Shown here: one piece after another, positions 14,632 through 29,103 of the stretch
Layout of the letters: the number at the start of each line of letters is the position of its first letter
Numbering within the stretch: the stretch's first letter is position 1
Source: Onchocerca volvulus
Lineage: Eukaryota; Nematoda; Chromadorea; Rhabditida; Onchocercidae
Assembly: GCA_000499405.2 (NCBI GenBank)
Contig: HG738138.1
Coordinates: 19,693,753 to 19,757,752 of the forward strand
Length of the DNA stretch: 64,000 nt
Direction: 5' to 3'
Notes under the pieces: generated by a model
Told to the model about the DNA's origin: nothing
What the model saw: the letters and a program-made list of their open reading frames with translations, nothing else
The model's database searches: none
Translations under genes and position numbers: made by a program

Positions 14632-17600
14632 TTCGGTAGCCGACCGATCGGGACGACAGCTGACGACAGTCATCGTCCCATCAGCCGCCACAAACCGTCT
14701 CTTCTATCATATGAGAAATTGCCGATAGCTACAACTTGCTGTGTGTTGCCTGCCACCGACACCGGTGCTTTCTTCTTATTGCTTCGATAGTGTAATAATT
14801 TGATGACACTCTCAGATTGAATGAATGTTTCACCCTCAGATGTAGATGTACTTCCGCACCTTCCATCCATCCAATAACATCTATCTATCGTAGCTCTTCG
14901 ACTCTTCTGCAAACAAACGAAATCTAAAATGAGAACCAATGAAATCTTACACATTGCAGCATCAATGACACTATTACATTACATTTCTCTTCCTTGTCCA
15001 ACCTGAAAAAGATCCGAGAAGCATCCCCAACCTGGATATTCCTGTATAACCGGCAACTAATTAATCATTAGATCACAATACCATTGCCTAAACAGATCAG
15101 TAGCTAGCAAGTTAAGCACAACTTGCAAACAAAAGTAAACTCAGTACTGACAATGTTTTTGAGGTGACATTAATAGAGCCAGTTTCCTCCCTTGCGACAT
15201 ATCAGATAAGCCATGCCATCGTGGCCCCTCGATCTTACCCTATCGATAGCGATTAGATACATGCATGCAAGGAAGACACACTAAATATGCCGTGTGAAAA
15301 CGCCATCGTCACCATTCTAACCCATTACCGTTCTCCACTCAGCGCACTCCCTCCTTTGTCCTACGGTAGCACTTATCACCAACGCTTGCAGTGAGCTCGA
15401 CGTAGTATCATGAAAAAACGTCGAATTCTCCGATACTTTCGCACAAAAAAATCATTTTGCATATGTGAACATTCCATATTTGTGTTAGTGAAGGGAAGAA
15501 GAGAAGAGAGGGATGGATAGAGAGAGAAACAAAGATTTGACATCTAAATAACCTGATAACAAGATAGTTATGGCACATACACGATCATCGAATTGAAGTA
15601 AAGTATTGCTAATGATGTGAATAAGGAAATTCGAGAGAAAATGTCAAGTTATTTGAATTTGAGTGTGATGTCAAGTATACGACAACAATATCACTAAAGG
15701 GATGATGCTATTGTTGATCGATTGATCGTTTCGCTCAGTTCAGTTCATAAAAAATGATAATCTTTGTATATCACTTGTACTACTACAAACACTTCATTAA
15801 CCTCATCAGTAAGCTATCCTAGTTCATGCATCATCCACTTACAGTATAAAGTATAAAAGTTCTTTAATGGGAGAACTCGTGTAGCGTATCATGTATACTG
15901 GTAACAGAAATAACAACTGACTAACCCGAATGGCTGATACATATCGATAACCAGATGAAGCTATCGAAAGGAATGTCAGTAATGATCACCAAAATAACGG
16001 AAGATAATTATCATCAAAGTACTGATTGATTAGAAACGCCTGATGAAAATGGCGGATACCAAACTATTAACATCACAATACGTCCAAATCACAACTCAAA
16101 AGAAGGGCATGCATCACGCATTGATGGTCAAAAAATACTCATAACTGAAGCACAGAATTTATGACAATTATTGATTTTTTTCTAAATAATTTTAGGAAAC
16201 CTGGAAAGATTACTAATGTGCACATAGAACACGCGGTTTATAGAAATTAGTGCTACTGTATTTCCAGATCAAAGATAAAGGCGTTGCTTCCCTTAAAAGA
16301 TGATCATCGGTTGAGTGAGTTCTGTGATGACAAAATCGAACGAAGCCAACTTGGACAAGATTACTAAACAGTAAAGGATACATACATTCACAAACGCAAT
16401 GACCTCTGCTTACTGCAGCAGCACATCGCAACATATTCGCGCATGCACTCGCATATTCACCAATCCGCCCATCCACGCACACCGCCTACACACCGTACAC
16501 CAGCTGTGCGAAATGGCTGTAAACAAATCATCGTGCAGCAAGCAAAAGTGCGTGCTTATTATAAACGACACGCTAACGCAAGCAACGTATGGTTTGGTAA
16601 TATAATGCATCACAAGGGACAACTCAGGCAGAAGTAGATTTACGTGAATATGCGTGATCCATTTAGCGATTATTTCCTTTCTATCGAATTGAGGTGGATA
16701 CAGAGTTCAGGCAATCACAGTAACAGCCAAAAGCAGCAATAATGACTGTTATGCGGTTTGCCTTCACGATACGATGACCTCAGAGGGAACCACAGATCAG
16801 TTGTGATCTGATTTGAATCAGCTTGAATCCTTCTATTCCAGTCATTTCATTGTTTTAAAAGTCGCAGAAATGGTGCTGCCGCCTCGCTCAGAATCCATTC
16901 TACCGCATAAGGATGCGGTATTTCTGCACACACGCATACGCATATGCACGCAAAGGGTCTGTGCGTGGGTGGTATGGGCTGTAAAGCAGCACCTGTTGTA
17001 TCCATCGATTTAATGAGATGGATAACAATGAGTGTACTTATTCACCGCGCTGTATTCACGCAGATATGAAACAGAATCAGTCTTTGCTTTTAACAGGGAA
17101 GTTATCCAGTCTAAGTTTCAGGATCTGGAATCACTATGTGGAGTCTTACTCGACAATTTCCGGGAATTGTTTCTTTTCACTGCCGAAAATTCCAACGTTG
17201 AAGACGACTAGTAAGCAATGTCGAGATACTAATCGGTAAGGACATTCCGTTATACTTATTGTCAGACAAGAAAAAACTGTTTATCTTTGCTTATTATATA
17301 TTCCTTAATTTATTTATCAGTTATAAATCACATCGCTGTTTCACAGACGACATCTCGCGATTATCTTCACTTGGACTGACCGATCAACTGATGCCCAACC
17401 ACCAGAATATTTCACGTTATTATATCGCAAAACAGTAAGTTTTGTTCTGCTTTGATTCAGTACTTCTCTAAAATGTCGTATTTTTGCGACTATGCCTATT
17501 CTGCGTCAAATGTTAAAAGAAACAATTTGGCGTTTACGAATAATCTTAATTATATATCTAATCGCATTTTAGAAATACTGGACATTTTTAATTTCAGGAA

Positions 17601-19298
17601 AATTGCTTATGAATATGCCACGAATTTCCAATATTCATTGAACATTTTATTATGCAAATAAATGTATCGCCACAACTACACTCAATGAGTATTGATATTA
17701 ATGACCGATCTTAACGGCTGGAATTAGTTGAATATGGTGTCAGCTGAAATTTCTCATTTTAATGCAAATTAAAAATCTTATTTGATTACTTTACAAAAGC
17801 ATGCTTGAATTTATGAAAAATTAATTTGAGGAATTTCTAGAAAAATGCAATATAAGTCATTTAATTGTTTAGTTTCAATTAATTCTCTTATTATTTCTTT
17901 CTAGCAATTCTATATCACCAAGCAGGAAAATTTAAAAGCTGTATGGGGAGACTTTCACTGTTATTGAAAGAAACACAGTAATACAAATTTATCAAATCCT
18001 ATTCTTTCGTAGCATACTTTTTCCTGCTTATTCCCAACTTATTTTGCAAAATGCATTATTGGTTTTATTTTTCCTATTCATTCTGTCACTCTCACTTCCA
18101 CTGTTTTGACATATTATAATGTTAATGTGCTTGATGTGTAGCTTCGAATTTTATCAATCGTTCGTCAGTGCTGTCAACTAAAGCTCTCCGAAATGGAAAC
18201 TCCGATTTCATATATATTTGGAGAATTGTTCTCATGCTCAGGCTTGCATAGAACATTGAATAAATTATCATATCTCAGCTATCAGTGGAAATCATCAGAA
18301 GGTGAAAGAAGGGAATTCAATCCATTTTTAATAATGCTGCCATTGATATCACAAAATGATTTCATCGCCACCCATGCATCTTCTCTAATGAGCTGTGACG
18401 AACCTTATGAGTGGTGAGAGAGTACCATTCCATTATTCATCATTTTATGAGTTTAAAAAACATGCAATAATCTGCATTCAATGACCATTTACATTTAAAT
18501 AGCATTAGTTTATGTTCATAATCCATGCGTATCATCATTCGTTCTCCCATTTTGTTTTTTTTCTTCGAAAATTGACCTTTCGTCCGGTACCGAACGATTC
18601 GTTGTCCTTGTATCATATTGTATATATATACATATGATAGTGTAAATAAGTCCTTGAGGAACGGGGAAATCCTATCAGTAAAATCTCGGAAACAACGACT
18701 TTTACAGGAACCTCCATCTTGGTTGGGAGAAAAATTCTCGAAAATCAAAGAACAAAATTCACTCAATTATCTCTTGATAAATTCAAGATGTATAATGGTC
18801 GAGTTTTATGATAACATTTGATTGTTATATTTATATTGCATCTGTTGTAGAAATAATTATATTTTTAAGTGATAACGATATCATCACTTATATTTCAAAT
18901 GTTTGAACAGATCCGAACTGATTTATCGATCCGTTATAGGCAGTAAAAAGTGTTCGAATTTCGCCGATTACTTTCGATGCGGCGACATTTAAACATAAAG
19001 CAGCCTTAAGAAAAGAGAGAAATGGTCGGGGTAAAAAAGAGGGGTAGAGGGGGCGACAAAAGGTACAAGGAGGAAGGAACATACACCACATGGTCGCCAG
19101 ATGAACGCTGAGAAGACGACGTGTTGTATGGGGCGACAATACGATCAAATCCAAGCAAGCAAAGCAACTAAGTGACACACACAGAGGGACAAGAATGCCA
19201 TCAGTCGGCTGTGCAGTTGTTGTGGGCCGACGATTTGATGATAGTAATATATCTCTGAGAAAATACAACGTTAACAAGTAAATAGTGAGGGGACCATC

Positions 19299-19490
19299 CT
19301 GAAATCCCCGACTTCTCGACGAGATATTACTGGGCCGGATGATATCCCCGACTACTGCTATTTCTCGACTAGATACCATTAGCGAGATGAAATCTCCGAC
19401 CATTACCATTTCTTGATTAAGTGTCACTAGGCCAGATAAAATCCCCGACTGTTGCCACTTTTCGACTAGATATCACTAAGCCAGATTCTA
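19299..19490. repeat. 48-bp imperfect tandem repeat, about four copies
   Basis: The motif GAAATCCCCGAC recurs with small changes at 19301, 19341, 19389 and about 19437. Between copies lies a variant of TTTCTCGACTAGATATCACTAGGCC. Spacing is 40, 48 and 48 bases, the first unit lacking eight bases. Divergence between copies suggests an old array. It overlaps a 179-codon minus-strand open frame that is probably not a gene. Confidence 0.85.
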
Positions 19491-20802
19491 GCATATCACT
19501 GTGAAATGTTGAATACGAAAGCGATCTATGTAGTACAGAATAACTGATTGACATCAGAACTGCTTGTGGTAAGATGGCCCTTCACTATGAATCGGTAATG
19601 ACCCATTCGCATTAGAACGGCTCAATGATACATTGAAATCCTGAATCTTATCCCGGAATAAATCTCCAGGTAGTCTGTAATACTGCCTTTTCAAATTTAA
19701 TGCTCGAGTGATTATCCATCCGATATTATGTTTTATTAAAATTATTTACTAAGAACAATATTGTTTAGTTATGCTAGAACTAACATATAGAATAAACACT
19801 TTGCACTTTGAAGTTACAGCAGAAATTAATTATCCTTCTATTGCAGTAGCTATTATTTCATCAAAATTGAACATTTCTTCACTAATGTTATTAAACATCT
19901 TCAATCATTTTCATTTGTTGTATGTATTTTTATGCATATTTGTATTTAGCGTTTATATTTCTATAATATTCTGCCAGTGGAAAAACAGATTTTGATGTTA
20001 ATCAATAACCGATCACAGTGCAGGATTGGAATCTTTCTTCAGATGCCATTTCCTTGACTCGTTTCAAAAACAATTTTAATATTTTCATAATACCTTGAAC
20101 ACTTTGCTCATACTTTTACATATTTACAGATACATCATTAAATATGTGCTTAAATATCGAAAGAACCTAACAGTCTACCCATTTTACACAGACATCAACT
20201 CATTAGCAGCTGATTATTTTTTAGCAAGAAAAATGGATTTTTTAAATTAATTTTAGAATTTTTTACTAGAAAGTAAAAATTATCAAAAATTGTCCTAATA
20301 TAGAATTTTCCCTTCACAAATCCACTGGATCTAAAAAAATTTCTTGAAAGGAAACATGGTCAAAGAAAATAAAATTAAGTGATTTTGGGAATAATGATTT
20401 TATAGGAAATGTCGAATCCTCTAAGCATAGGTTTATTCTCCATCACGATTATGGCTTTTTTTTCTCATAAAACTTCGAATTTGCTCCAATTTTTTCTTCC
20501 AGTTTTATTCAATGAGTAGCAAAACTCTGAATCACATTTCATCCATTTATTTTTTGCAAAACTGATATGTGATGGCAATAAAAAAATAAGTAGAATGAAA
20601 TTAGGGGGAAATATTATATAAATTATGAGCAAAGTAAACTTACAACCACTAATACCATTAAAACCCATAAATGTGTTAATTTTTGATGAAAAACATATAA
20701 AATTGACAAGAACAATATAGATTTCAATTAACTCGTGATAATTAATGAGGTACGACATTGGTGACATGATCGCACGAATGATTGTTATCTTTTATAAGTA
20801 TT

Positions 20803-21141
20803 TCATTGACTATATGCTGTGGAAGTAACATTGCCGCCAGTACCTGTCCAGTTGGTATGTAAGAATGTACCCGGTTTATCCATTAATTCGTACATATGAG
20901 CACCAAAATAGTCTCGTTGGGCCTAAAAATTTTCTCAATTATAAAATAAAAAATCCTAATGAGAAGTTCATCTCACCTGAATAAGATTTGCTGGCAATAC
21001 TTCGCAACGAAAACCATCATAAAATGCAAGTGCAGTTGAAAAAGCTGGTGTTGGTATACCAAGTAAAATTCCAGCAGCACTAATAATACGCCATGATTCC
21101 TAAATTGAGAAATTTCGCTTCACATTAAATTACCATATATG

Positions 21142-21177
<36 letters not shown>

Positions 21178-24100
21178 TGAAATCCCCAATATTTATAGAT
21201 TATAATCTTAATGAAATTGATAAACAACAGAATCACTCCCAATAAAAGATTTGGATTCAGTTTCAGCTCATTTGAGTGTAAAGTGACCTCAGAGTTGAAC
21301 CAAACAAGATTTTTTTTTATAAAGGGTAATTCTATTATTTATTAACTTGACAAGTTTCTTTATACAGAAAAAGTGACTTTTATGCCACTGCATAAAAGAT
21401 GACTTTGTTCTATAAACCAATTAGGGTAACACACTAATAAATCGACTATGTTTTACTCTTTTACTATGCAGTATTCTTTCCCATTCTCAGAGCTTCCTCA
21501 TAATTCAGAGCCTCCTTTTGAAATCTTAAAGAAGGCATTATTATTTCAATCTTTTTTTTTTCAAAGGCAACTAACCTGGCATTTCTTGATAGCATTTAAG
21601 AAGAAAGTGTCCATTAATAAATTACTAAGTCTGGGATTCGTGTCGAAAGCTTTTTTAATTTCACCCAAAAAACGCGAACGAATAATGCATCCACCACGCC
21701 ACATCAGTGCAATTGCTCCAAAATTCAGATTCCAGTTGAACACACGGTTTGCTTCGGCAAGAAGCATAAATCCTTGTGCGTAGCTTATGATTTTCGATGC
21801 GTACAAAGCCTGAATAATTGCTAATTCTTTATTTTATGAACACATGACAATTGCGCATTTGGATTAATTTCATACCTTCCTAATATGTTCACAAAATGCC
21901 CTTCTATCACCAACAATACCAGCTTTATCAGGATTAGGCCCTGGCAAAACTTTGGCTGCTGCAACTCGATCATCCTTCAAAGACGATAAACAGCGGGCAA
22001 AAACTGCTTCACCTGCATGGAACTCATAATTCATTTGCAAAAATTGGAGAGTGTGAACAATAAATAAAATTTTAGATATCTAAACTACTTAACAAGTTTA
22101 TTCCAGCAAAATTTATATTTAAACGCCAAATACGACGTATCCCTTCTACTATCGTCAATACTTCAAAACATGGGAAGCATACATCAAAGATTTTATTGAA
22201 ATAAGCATTTTTAAAGAGTAGGAATTACTTTATACAAAAATCCCTTACTGAAAATAATTGAAACTAACCAATCAGCGTAAGTGGTACTCCATAATTCAAA
22301 GCGACGATTCCTGTCCATTTGCCAGTCCCCTTCTGAAAATAATTATCTTTATCTATAAATGTTTCATTTTGATTTCTAATTTAATAGTTGTAATCCGGTA
22401 TTTTTATTGACATACTGGAAACTTACTGAAAGTTCACTGAATTATGTACAGCATTTGGTATTTGCTAAAATAATGAGTGAGAGATATATTGCGTATACTA
22501 GTCAAATTTTTTTTATGATTTTAAATTTATTTAACTTTACACCATAACATCGGGTAAATTAGGATTTCGACAAGAATAATATTGCTCTCGACTAAAAACG
22601 GAAAAACGGATATAAAAGAAGGAAGTATTTTACAAGCAAAACTTCTTCAATAATCAGAAAAAAAATACCTGCCCAGCAGCATCTCTAATATTTGGCAATA
22701 GAGTTTGCTTATTTTCATCTTTAAACTTAAGGATATGACTTGTTATTTCTATTAAATATGAATCCAATGGGCCTTTGTTCCATTCCGCGAATACCTTAAA
22801 CAAAATAAAATAATTTTTTTACTTCTTTTTACGATGATAGCACAATTCTGAAAAAGTTGAAAGAAATGTATTTAACATAATTAGGTTAAAAATATACCTA
22901 AGAAGTTTCGTATGATCATATGAAAAATGGATTGATTAATATAACGTGCATATTGCCGCAATTTCTATTTGCATATACTCTACTCTTAGTTACGATTCAT
23001 AAGAATTTCCAGTTAATTTGCAATATTATCAATTGCTCAAGAAGAAACATTTTATTCTAATAACTAATTTACAATTTATTTCATAAAAGAAATGATTTAT
23101 ATTTCACAAAATTAAAAGTACAAATATTATAGTGACCAATGATCCGAACAGTGATTTATAATTTACATGGAAGCACTTGTTCAATGGTGTCCTACTCCAA
23201 ATGAAAAAAATCATCGTCTCATTAACGCGAAGAATACTGCAGTAGAATTCGCCGCATATGAACTCGTTTTTTTTTTACAACAGTTTTGCGATTTTCAGTA
23301 CTGGCAATTAAGATCAGTTGTCAGGCGCTTCAATTCCAGTAATCATTTTCACTTATGCTTCAGGTTTCTCTTCAGTTATTTCAAGATGGTAATATAACAG
23401 TCTGCCAGATACAAACAACACAAACAAAATAATTTCTAACTCGTTTACTATAGTAAACAATATTAAAGAATCATAAATCTAAAAACATAAATTAAACCAC
23501 CGTTTTCTGCTCTTCTGTATTATGGAAGTCTAAAACAACAAAAACTGCAAACCTCAATAAGTGATATTTACAGTGGAAGTGTGAGAACGTGCTTCATGGT
23601 TTCATTATTCTGATTTTCTCCGAAACTACTTTTTAACAACACACCTTCGAAGTAAAAGAATATTTATTGAGTCATGACTACCAGACAATAAAGAGGGAAC
23701 GGTTGCAGCGGAATTGAGTTATTTTCTACATCACATACCAGAAATTCTTGAAATGGCCAAAAAAATGAAAAAAAAAAAATTTCAAGCCGATAGTTCTATT
23801 AATGATAAATTTATTGTCAATGACCGTTAGTAATTTATTAGTTCGAAACAAACTCATGAAATTCTTCCCCAAAATTCAATCTAATCTGATCAAACTGGTA
23901 CATTACTGCAGATAAATAATGAACTAAAATAAAAACGAAATGTGCTTCATTTTGACATCATTTCGATATATTAATTTATATTCCGTTACTAAAAATACTT
24001 CTTTATGAGTTCCTTCATTCTCAGTACAATCAAGTAAGAAACATGCAGGTAGACAGAATTTTTCATAAATAATAGAATTTGAACATCGTTTGTTTGACAA

Positions 24101-27100
24101 TTGTCCTCGACTGAGAATTCCTTTTAATATTATAATGAAGTAAATATTCTCAACTTTCTCAATTATGATTTCACCGTAAAGTTAAGACATATTTCGTTAC
24201 ATTCTATAATTCTTTCTCCATTAAAGAAACACTTAACGCACTAAAGTGATTCGAATCTTCAAATAAAGAAACTAAATTGAATTATTTATGCGGTAGTCGA
24301 GATGAACAGCTAGCAGACCCATTAGCTGAAATGTATTCGTGTCAAACTGTATCCAATTAAAATGGTGAAACTGATTCGTTTAATTATTGCTATCAATTTG
24401 ATGAATTGTAGAATAACGATTGATCAATAATCCACAATTATATCCAATAACACAAGAAGAAAACTTCTTCAGGCCAGTTGTCAACATTTGTAATGCAAGT
24501 TCGTAGCTCATATTACAATAATTTTCAGATGATATTGTAATGTGAGTTACCAGCTTTCTCCTTTTCTCTGGGATGCTGATCTTATAAGATTTAGAAAAGA
24601 ATTTCCACAATAACTTTTGCGATAGTCTTATCATAAATTAAAAGATACGACTGGAAACCTCGATGCCTTTTTCAATACCCTAGTGATAAATTCCATTCAG
24701 TTACCAAAAACTGAATTCTTATTAAAAACTTGAATTTCAAAAACATGCTAAGTTCCACTTTCGAGCCGATATATCTTTAAAAGGAAATCTGAACGAATGT
24801 GCTTCATCATGCCATGATGCAACAAGCAATAATACCGTTAAAAGTTTTTTTCGAAGAACTGGATGAAAACTATGTAATACATGCAGACGCAATTAGTGAA
24901 ATCAACAAGCAGAATGATAACGGTAAATATAAGTACCCACATACGATTTTTACTCATACCATTATCAAAACAGAAAGTCTTTAGCAACATCTTGAGCAAA
25001 AACTCAGAGGTTTCAAGCCAATTTTGGAAGAACCGAGTTTTATTCTATACAATTGAATTGACTGTTAAATCTGAATAAGTTCTTGAAGCAGCAAATGTGT
25101 GAGAACGAAATGTAAATCTCCTATGCAAACTCTTGTCAATATTACCTATTGTGCTTCATAAAAGTGGCAGCTTGAAATACTGCTATTTGGTAATGTATTT
25201 TTGATCATCTGAAATATTCTTTCCATTCTCTTATAATCTCTTACAAATAAAAAAAATCTAATTAGCGGATATTATTATAAGCAAGGTGAACATAAGAATA
25301 TCGTGTCAGCATAAAAGTTTTGATCGATTTGTAAACAGAACTCAAAGTAGACGAAAAATATTCCGAATAACTGAAGTTATTGATCAACCAAATGAAAAAA
25401 GTCCAAAGTAAGGTAGAAATAAGAGATAAAAAGAATGGTTTAAAAACAAAGATAAATAGCCAACCTAAGGAGGACCAGTAACGCCGTTACTACGACTGTG
25501 ATCTCGAAACCAAGTCAATGCTCAGATCCTCACAAGAAAATATGCAATGAAAAAATTCAAGTATAGATATGCTCCAAATAATTATTGATCAAAGCTCGAT
25601 GGACGATGCGAAACTGATAAATTACAGGTCATAATGATACAAGGAACGACTCAATTACCCATTCAATCACAAATATATAAATAATATACGCAGCATCGAT
25701 GAAGCAGCCATGCCGCAAAAGCAATGCTCCATAATGGATGTCACAAAAACTAAACTATATCTGCATAGAGCCATAAACAAAAAATTTTGACTGACCTCTG
25801 CCATTTCATCATGTGTCAGATCCGCTCCATCTTTCAATAGACTATATGCTTCTGCAATCAACTGCATGTCACCATATTCAATTCCATTATGAACCATTTT
25901 TACGAAATGCCCTGCACCATTTTCACCAACCTAAAAATATTTGAATGTTAAACTACGAATCACAAAAATGTCTATTCCAATTAGTCTTTCTTGGCTTATT
26001 GAAGTGCAAATGAAATAATTTCACCCAATCGCAGCAAGATTCGTTGTCCACTTTGGCTGCTATTGCCTGGAATATATCCTTTATATATGGCCAAGCTTCG
26101 GGTGAACCACCCGGCATCAATGATGGACCATGGCGCGCCCCTGAAAATAGTTGAATTTTTAGTATGCAAATAACAATTACCACACCCTGCCTTTATCCAT
26201 TTAATCTAGTCTAAAATCAAAATCTTTTCCAATCCTTACAAGAACTACAGCTATTGCAAATGAAGCAAAGACCAAAATACGAAGAAGTACAAGAAAACCA
26301 CGACGGAAGTGAGTCAGTCTTTCTTTTCTCTACCTTGTGCAGCCAATTTAGTCATAAGCAAAAGTAATTTCCGCAACTTTACACAGTAGAAAATGAAAAT
26401 GTAAGTCTCAAAACAGTACCTTCTTCACCACCACTTACACCGCAACCTACGAATCGAATACCTTTCTCCTTGAGTTCGGTGCAACGTCGCTGCAAGAAAG
26501 GATGCTTGGAAAACTTCATCATCTTATTTTCATTTCTAACATAAAAATGTAAAAACCACTAAAATGAAGTATCGAAATCATATAACTCCTCTTCTACTTG
26601 TCATGTAAAACTACTCACACAAGCTTTTTATTTTTCTGTAGTTGGTCAGATCAAAATCTCACACACTTACCCATTACAGGATTTTTGCATGAAATAGATC
26701 AGATTTTGACAGAAAGACACAATAAAATTTGAAGAAAACTTACAGATGTATCTGTATACTCACTGTTCCCACCATCAATAATTATGTCATCTTTCTCCAA
26801 AAAAGGCAAAATATTGGAAATCATTGCATCCACTGGTTGCCCAGCTTTTACCATTACCATTATACGTCGTGGTTTTTTCAGAACTCTGATATAAAGAATT
26901 TTGAAATGCGTCTTAAAAGTACAGTATCACATACAATAAGTCCTACTTTAATAATTCTTACTTCTCATTTCCAGAATTCTTAGTTTAATGACAAAATTAT
27001 AACTAATTTTGGAATTATTTCTTTGAAGATCTTACACGGCTAATTCAGATAAACAGTGTGCTCCAATAACCCGAAGACCCTTCCCTTCATTCGCTATGAA

Positions 27101-27631
27101 ATCATCCACTTTCGATATAGTTCGATTGTATACGCATACCTATAACATGATATGAATAAATAAATCGAATAAATACAGTGCTGCTCTTATTACGTTTACA
27201 AGAACTTGAAAATTTTAATTCAATTTCATTAAAATTGGATATTTTCCAATCATTTAAACTTCCAATTTATTTATCTTAATCTTTTATTCATGTATTTGAT
27301 ACATTTGAAAGTTGCTGATCAATTATATTTCTTGTTAATAACAATTATAACAATAGTATTTTATTCTTGCTTTAAATTTGATCATGATTATTCAGTTTTG
27401 TTTCATTCAAAAGAAAAAAAAAATGTGTTATTGAATGGAATATTGCGTCGCTAAAAAAAGCTCTGCGTTTATGTCTAATGTATATTATTATATACTTCAA
27501 ATATTCAGCACGAAAGCGAAATTAAAACTGACCACGAAGCCCTTCTCAAGCATGTTAAGTATCAAATTTTGTCCCATTACTGCGAGTCCAATCACGGCGA
27601 TATCAGCTGTCTCTTTCTGACAAACTGACAT
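20803..27631 (-). CDS. pgd: 6-phosphogluconate dehydrogenase, decarboxylating
   Basis: Oxidises 6-phosphogluconate to ribulose 5-phosphate and CO2 while making NADPH, in the cytosolic pentose phosphate pathway. Twelve exons join in phase to 489 residues: 27631-27533, 27139-27036, 26885-26744, 26489-26420, 26140-26025, 25930-25796, 22794-22669, 22332-22269, 22012-21876, 21809-21576, 21099-20977 and 20922-20803. The nucleotide-binding GLAVMG lies at residues 15-20, and [10 protein letters not shown] follows the first fold. Catalytic Lys188 (GHFVK) and Glu195 (NGIEYGDMQ) correspond to Lys183 and Glu190 of the mammalian enzyme. The family signature QKGTGKWTG is at 264-272, and Arg453 and His459 (QRDYFGAH) match the residues donated by the partner subunit. 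Length agrees with the 483-residue human enzyme. The start is favoured by an acceptor 11 bases upstream. Intron six is 3.0 kb, far longer than the others. Confidence 0.97.
21144..21172. repeat. Poly-A run within an intron
   Basis: About 29 consecutive A on the plus strand (T in the transcript), inside the intron between exons ten and eleven of the dehydrogenase gene. Confidence 0.85.
22795..25795 (-). other. 3.0-kb intron of the 6-phosphogluconate dehydrogenase gene
   Basis: Intron six is bounded by a good donor and acceptor and is A+T rich. Short open frames (for example 24380-24634 minus and 24799-24984 plus) carry no recognisable domain. Nothing functional can be named in it. Confidence 0.6.
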
Positions 27632-27640
27632 CTTGACTAA

Positions 27641-27652
27641 TACTGCAAATTA
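27641..27652 (-). promoter_or_regulatory. Likely trans-splice acceptor of the 6-phosphogluconate dehydrogenase gene
   Basis: Read on the minus strand, an AATTTGCAG acceptor ends 11 bases before the start codon with no coding exon upstream. In nematodes such a site is typically where the spliced leader is joined. A short 5' untranslated intron would look the same. Confidence 0.5.
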
Positions 27653-28582
27653 ATTACTTTCATCACTCTTATCACAAGGCAACGACAAAAAAAAGAAACG
27701 ATATAGTCGATAAACTTAGAATAAAAAACATTTGTTGCAGCAGGTTATTTTATGTCACGCTGACAATATTATGCAATGAAAACTGGAACTTCTTTTAAAA
27801 CAGTATGCTTTCAAGTTTATTTCTCTTCTAAGCCTGCTGTCATATCTCGATATTCTCGAGTGGTGTCGGATGGAGGGATACTGTAATATACATGAGGTTT
27901 TAAATAAATTAAAAAAACAATCAAGCATTATTAACAAACGAAATGGACATAACCACTTGAAAGATGCGCCGTCGCGGATCTACGTGCAGTAATAAAATTT
28001 TACTACATAGGTGAATTTCGCAATAACAGAGAGTACAACAATCACAGTTTGAACCCATCCTTTTGCATCACTTCGACAAGAGTGATCACGAAATGTACAA
28101 CATTCTGTCACTTCGCTGTACCCAACAAAATTTTAGACTGATCTTCCTTCATACTCCTCCCTTACTTCGCTCTTTTCCATCTTCACATTTTTAAGAAAAC
28201 ATTTCAACTGCATGCTTTCGGAATTGACAATCAATAAACATCTCATAGAGGCGACCTGCCATTTATTCAAAGTCCTTACAATATGACGTCATGAAGCTAC
28301 AAAGCGTTCTCCCCAATCCCACTTACTCCTAAGCCGTACCATTTTAGCCTAAATAGTATACAGATATTTTTTTAATAATAAAATTAGCTCAAAAAAAAAG
28401 AAAAAAAAAACAACTCAAAAAACATGATATAAGAAAAAAAAGAAGAAACCTAATTATTTTTGGGTGAAACTTAAAAAAACATCGCCAACCTAGCCTTTCA
28501 TTAATTTTTGTAATGATTTTTTTTTTTTTATTAAGTCCATCCCCAAGAAATAACTCCACCAATTTTATCTGTATTTCTGAAT

Positions 28583-28635
28583 TTTCTTTTACAGGTATGC
28601 TCTTCTTAGTGGAAAGAGCACACCTGTAAAAGAAA
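28583..28635. repeat. 53-base inverted repeat (hairpin)
   Basis: The arm at 28583-28596 pairs perfectly over 14 bases with 28622-28635. After one mismatch, another seven pairs (28598-28604 with 28614-28620) follow, leaving a nine-base loop. That is 21 of 22 positions paired. It could be a small-RNA precursor, a foldback element remnant or a transcription-linked structure; the sequence alone does not decide. Confidence 0.75.
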
Positions 28636-29103
28636 TTTGCAAGTGAAAGACTGGAAGGAAAACAAAGTTCTTTGTATAAAATGCGCACTACGGTAGCGAA
28701 AGTTAGTTTTATTCACTGGTCTTATCAATTTTCCAACATTTTATCATCACTGAGAAAACAAACAGCATTAATTGTAAACGATTACTTTAGAGATGCAATT
28801 TTGATCTTCGAAGAATGCCACAGATTATTGAGATCAAAGAACATATAGCGAAAATTACGCAACTTCCAAATTCTAAAGATCAAACACTAATTAACAGATT
28901 ACCTGCTGTTAAATTTGAAAGAAAATTAGATAAATATGACCTTTTTCCATTGCTTATACTAATCGACAATTTTATTATAAGAAAAAGGTTAGAGAAGAAA
29001 ATATTTCGCTTTATTCTTTGAATGAACAGTACACAGGAAACTTGATCATACAAGAAAAATATGCATAAGTGAAATAAGGTGGCATAGGAGTGGATAATAT
29101 CGA

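Larger units (their letters stand above)
11152..20802. other. Long apparently non-coding region upstream of the basonuclin-like gene
   Basis: This 9.6 kb separates the first recognised basonuclin exon from the 3' end of the 6-phosphogluconate dehydrogenase gene. It should hold the missing 5' exon(s) and promoter of the basonuclin gene, but I could not identify them. Two less A+T-rich patches (about 12,960-13,690 and 14,530-15,400) have open frames on both strands without known domains. One minus-strand open frame with a good acceptor, starting near 14,910, is a possible but unproven 5' exon. The region also holds an AT dinucleotide run, TG-rich sequence, a G-quadruplex motif and a 48-bp tandem repeat, listed separately. 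Confidence 0.55.

Noticed and set aside
14670..14912. Minus-strand open frame behind a good acceptor, considered as a 5' basonuclin exon
   Set aside because: It lacks the expected Cys-rich HGWV motif and no in-phase donor to the next exon was found. It remains only a possibility.
18888..19427. 179-codon minus-strand open frame
   Set aside because: It is the longest single open frame in the window, but its start lies in the 48-bp tandem repeat. It has no recognisable domain and no supporting splice structure, so it is likely chance in a less A+T-rich patch.
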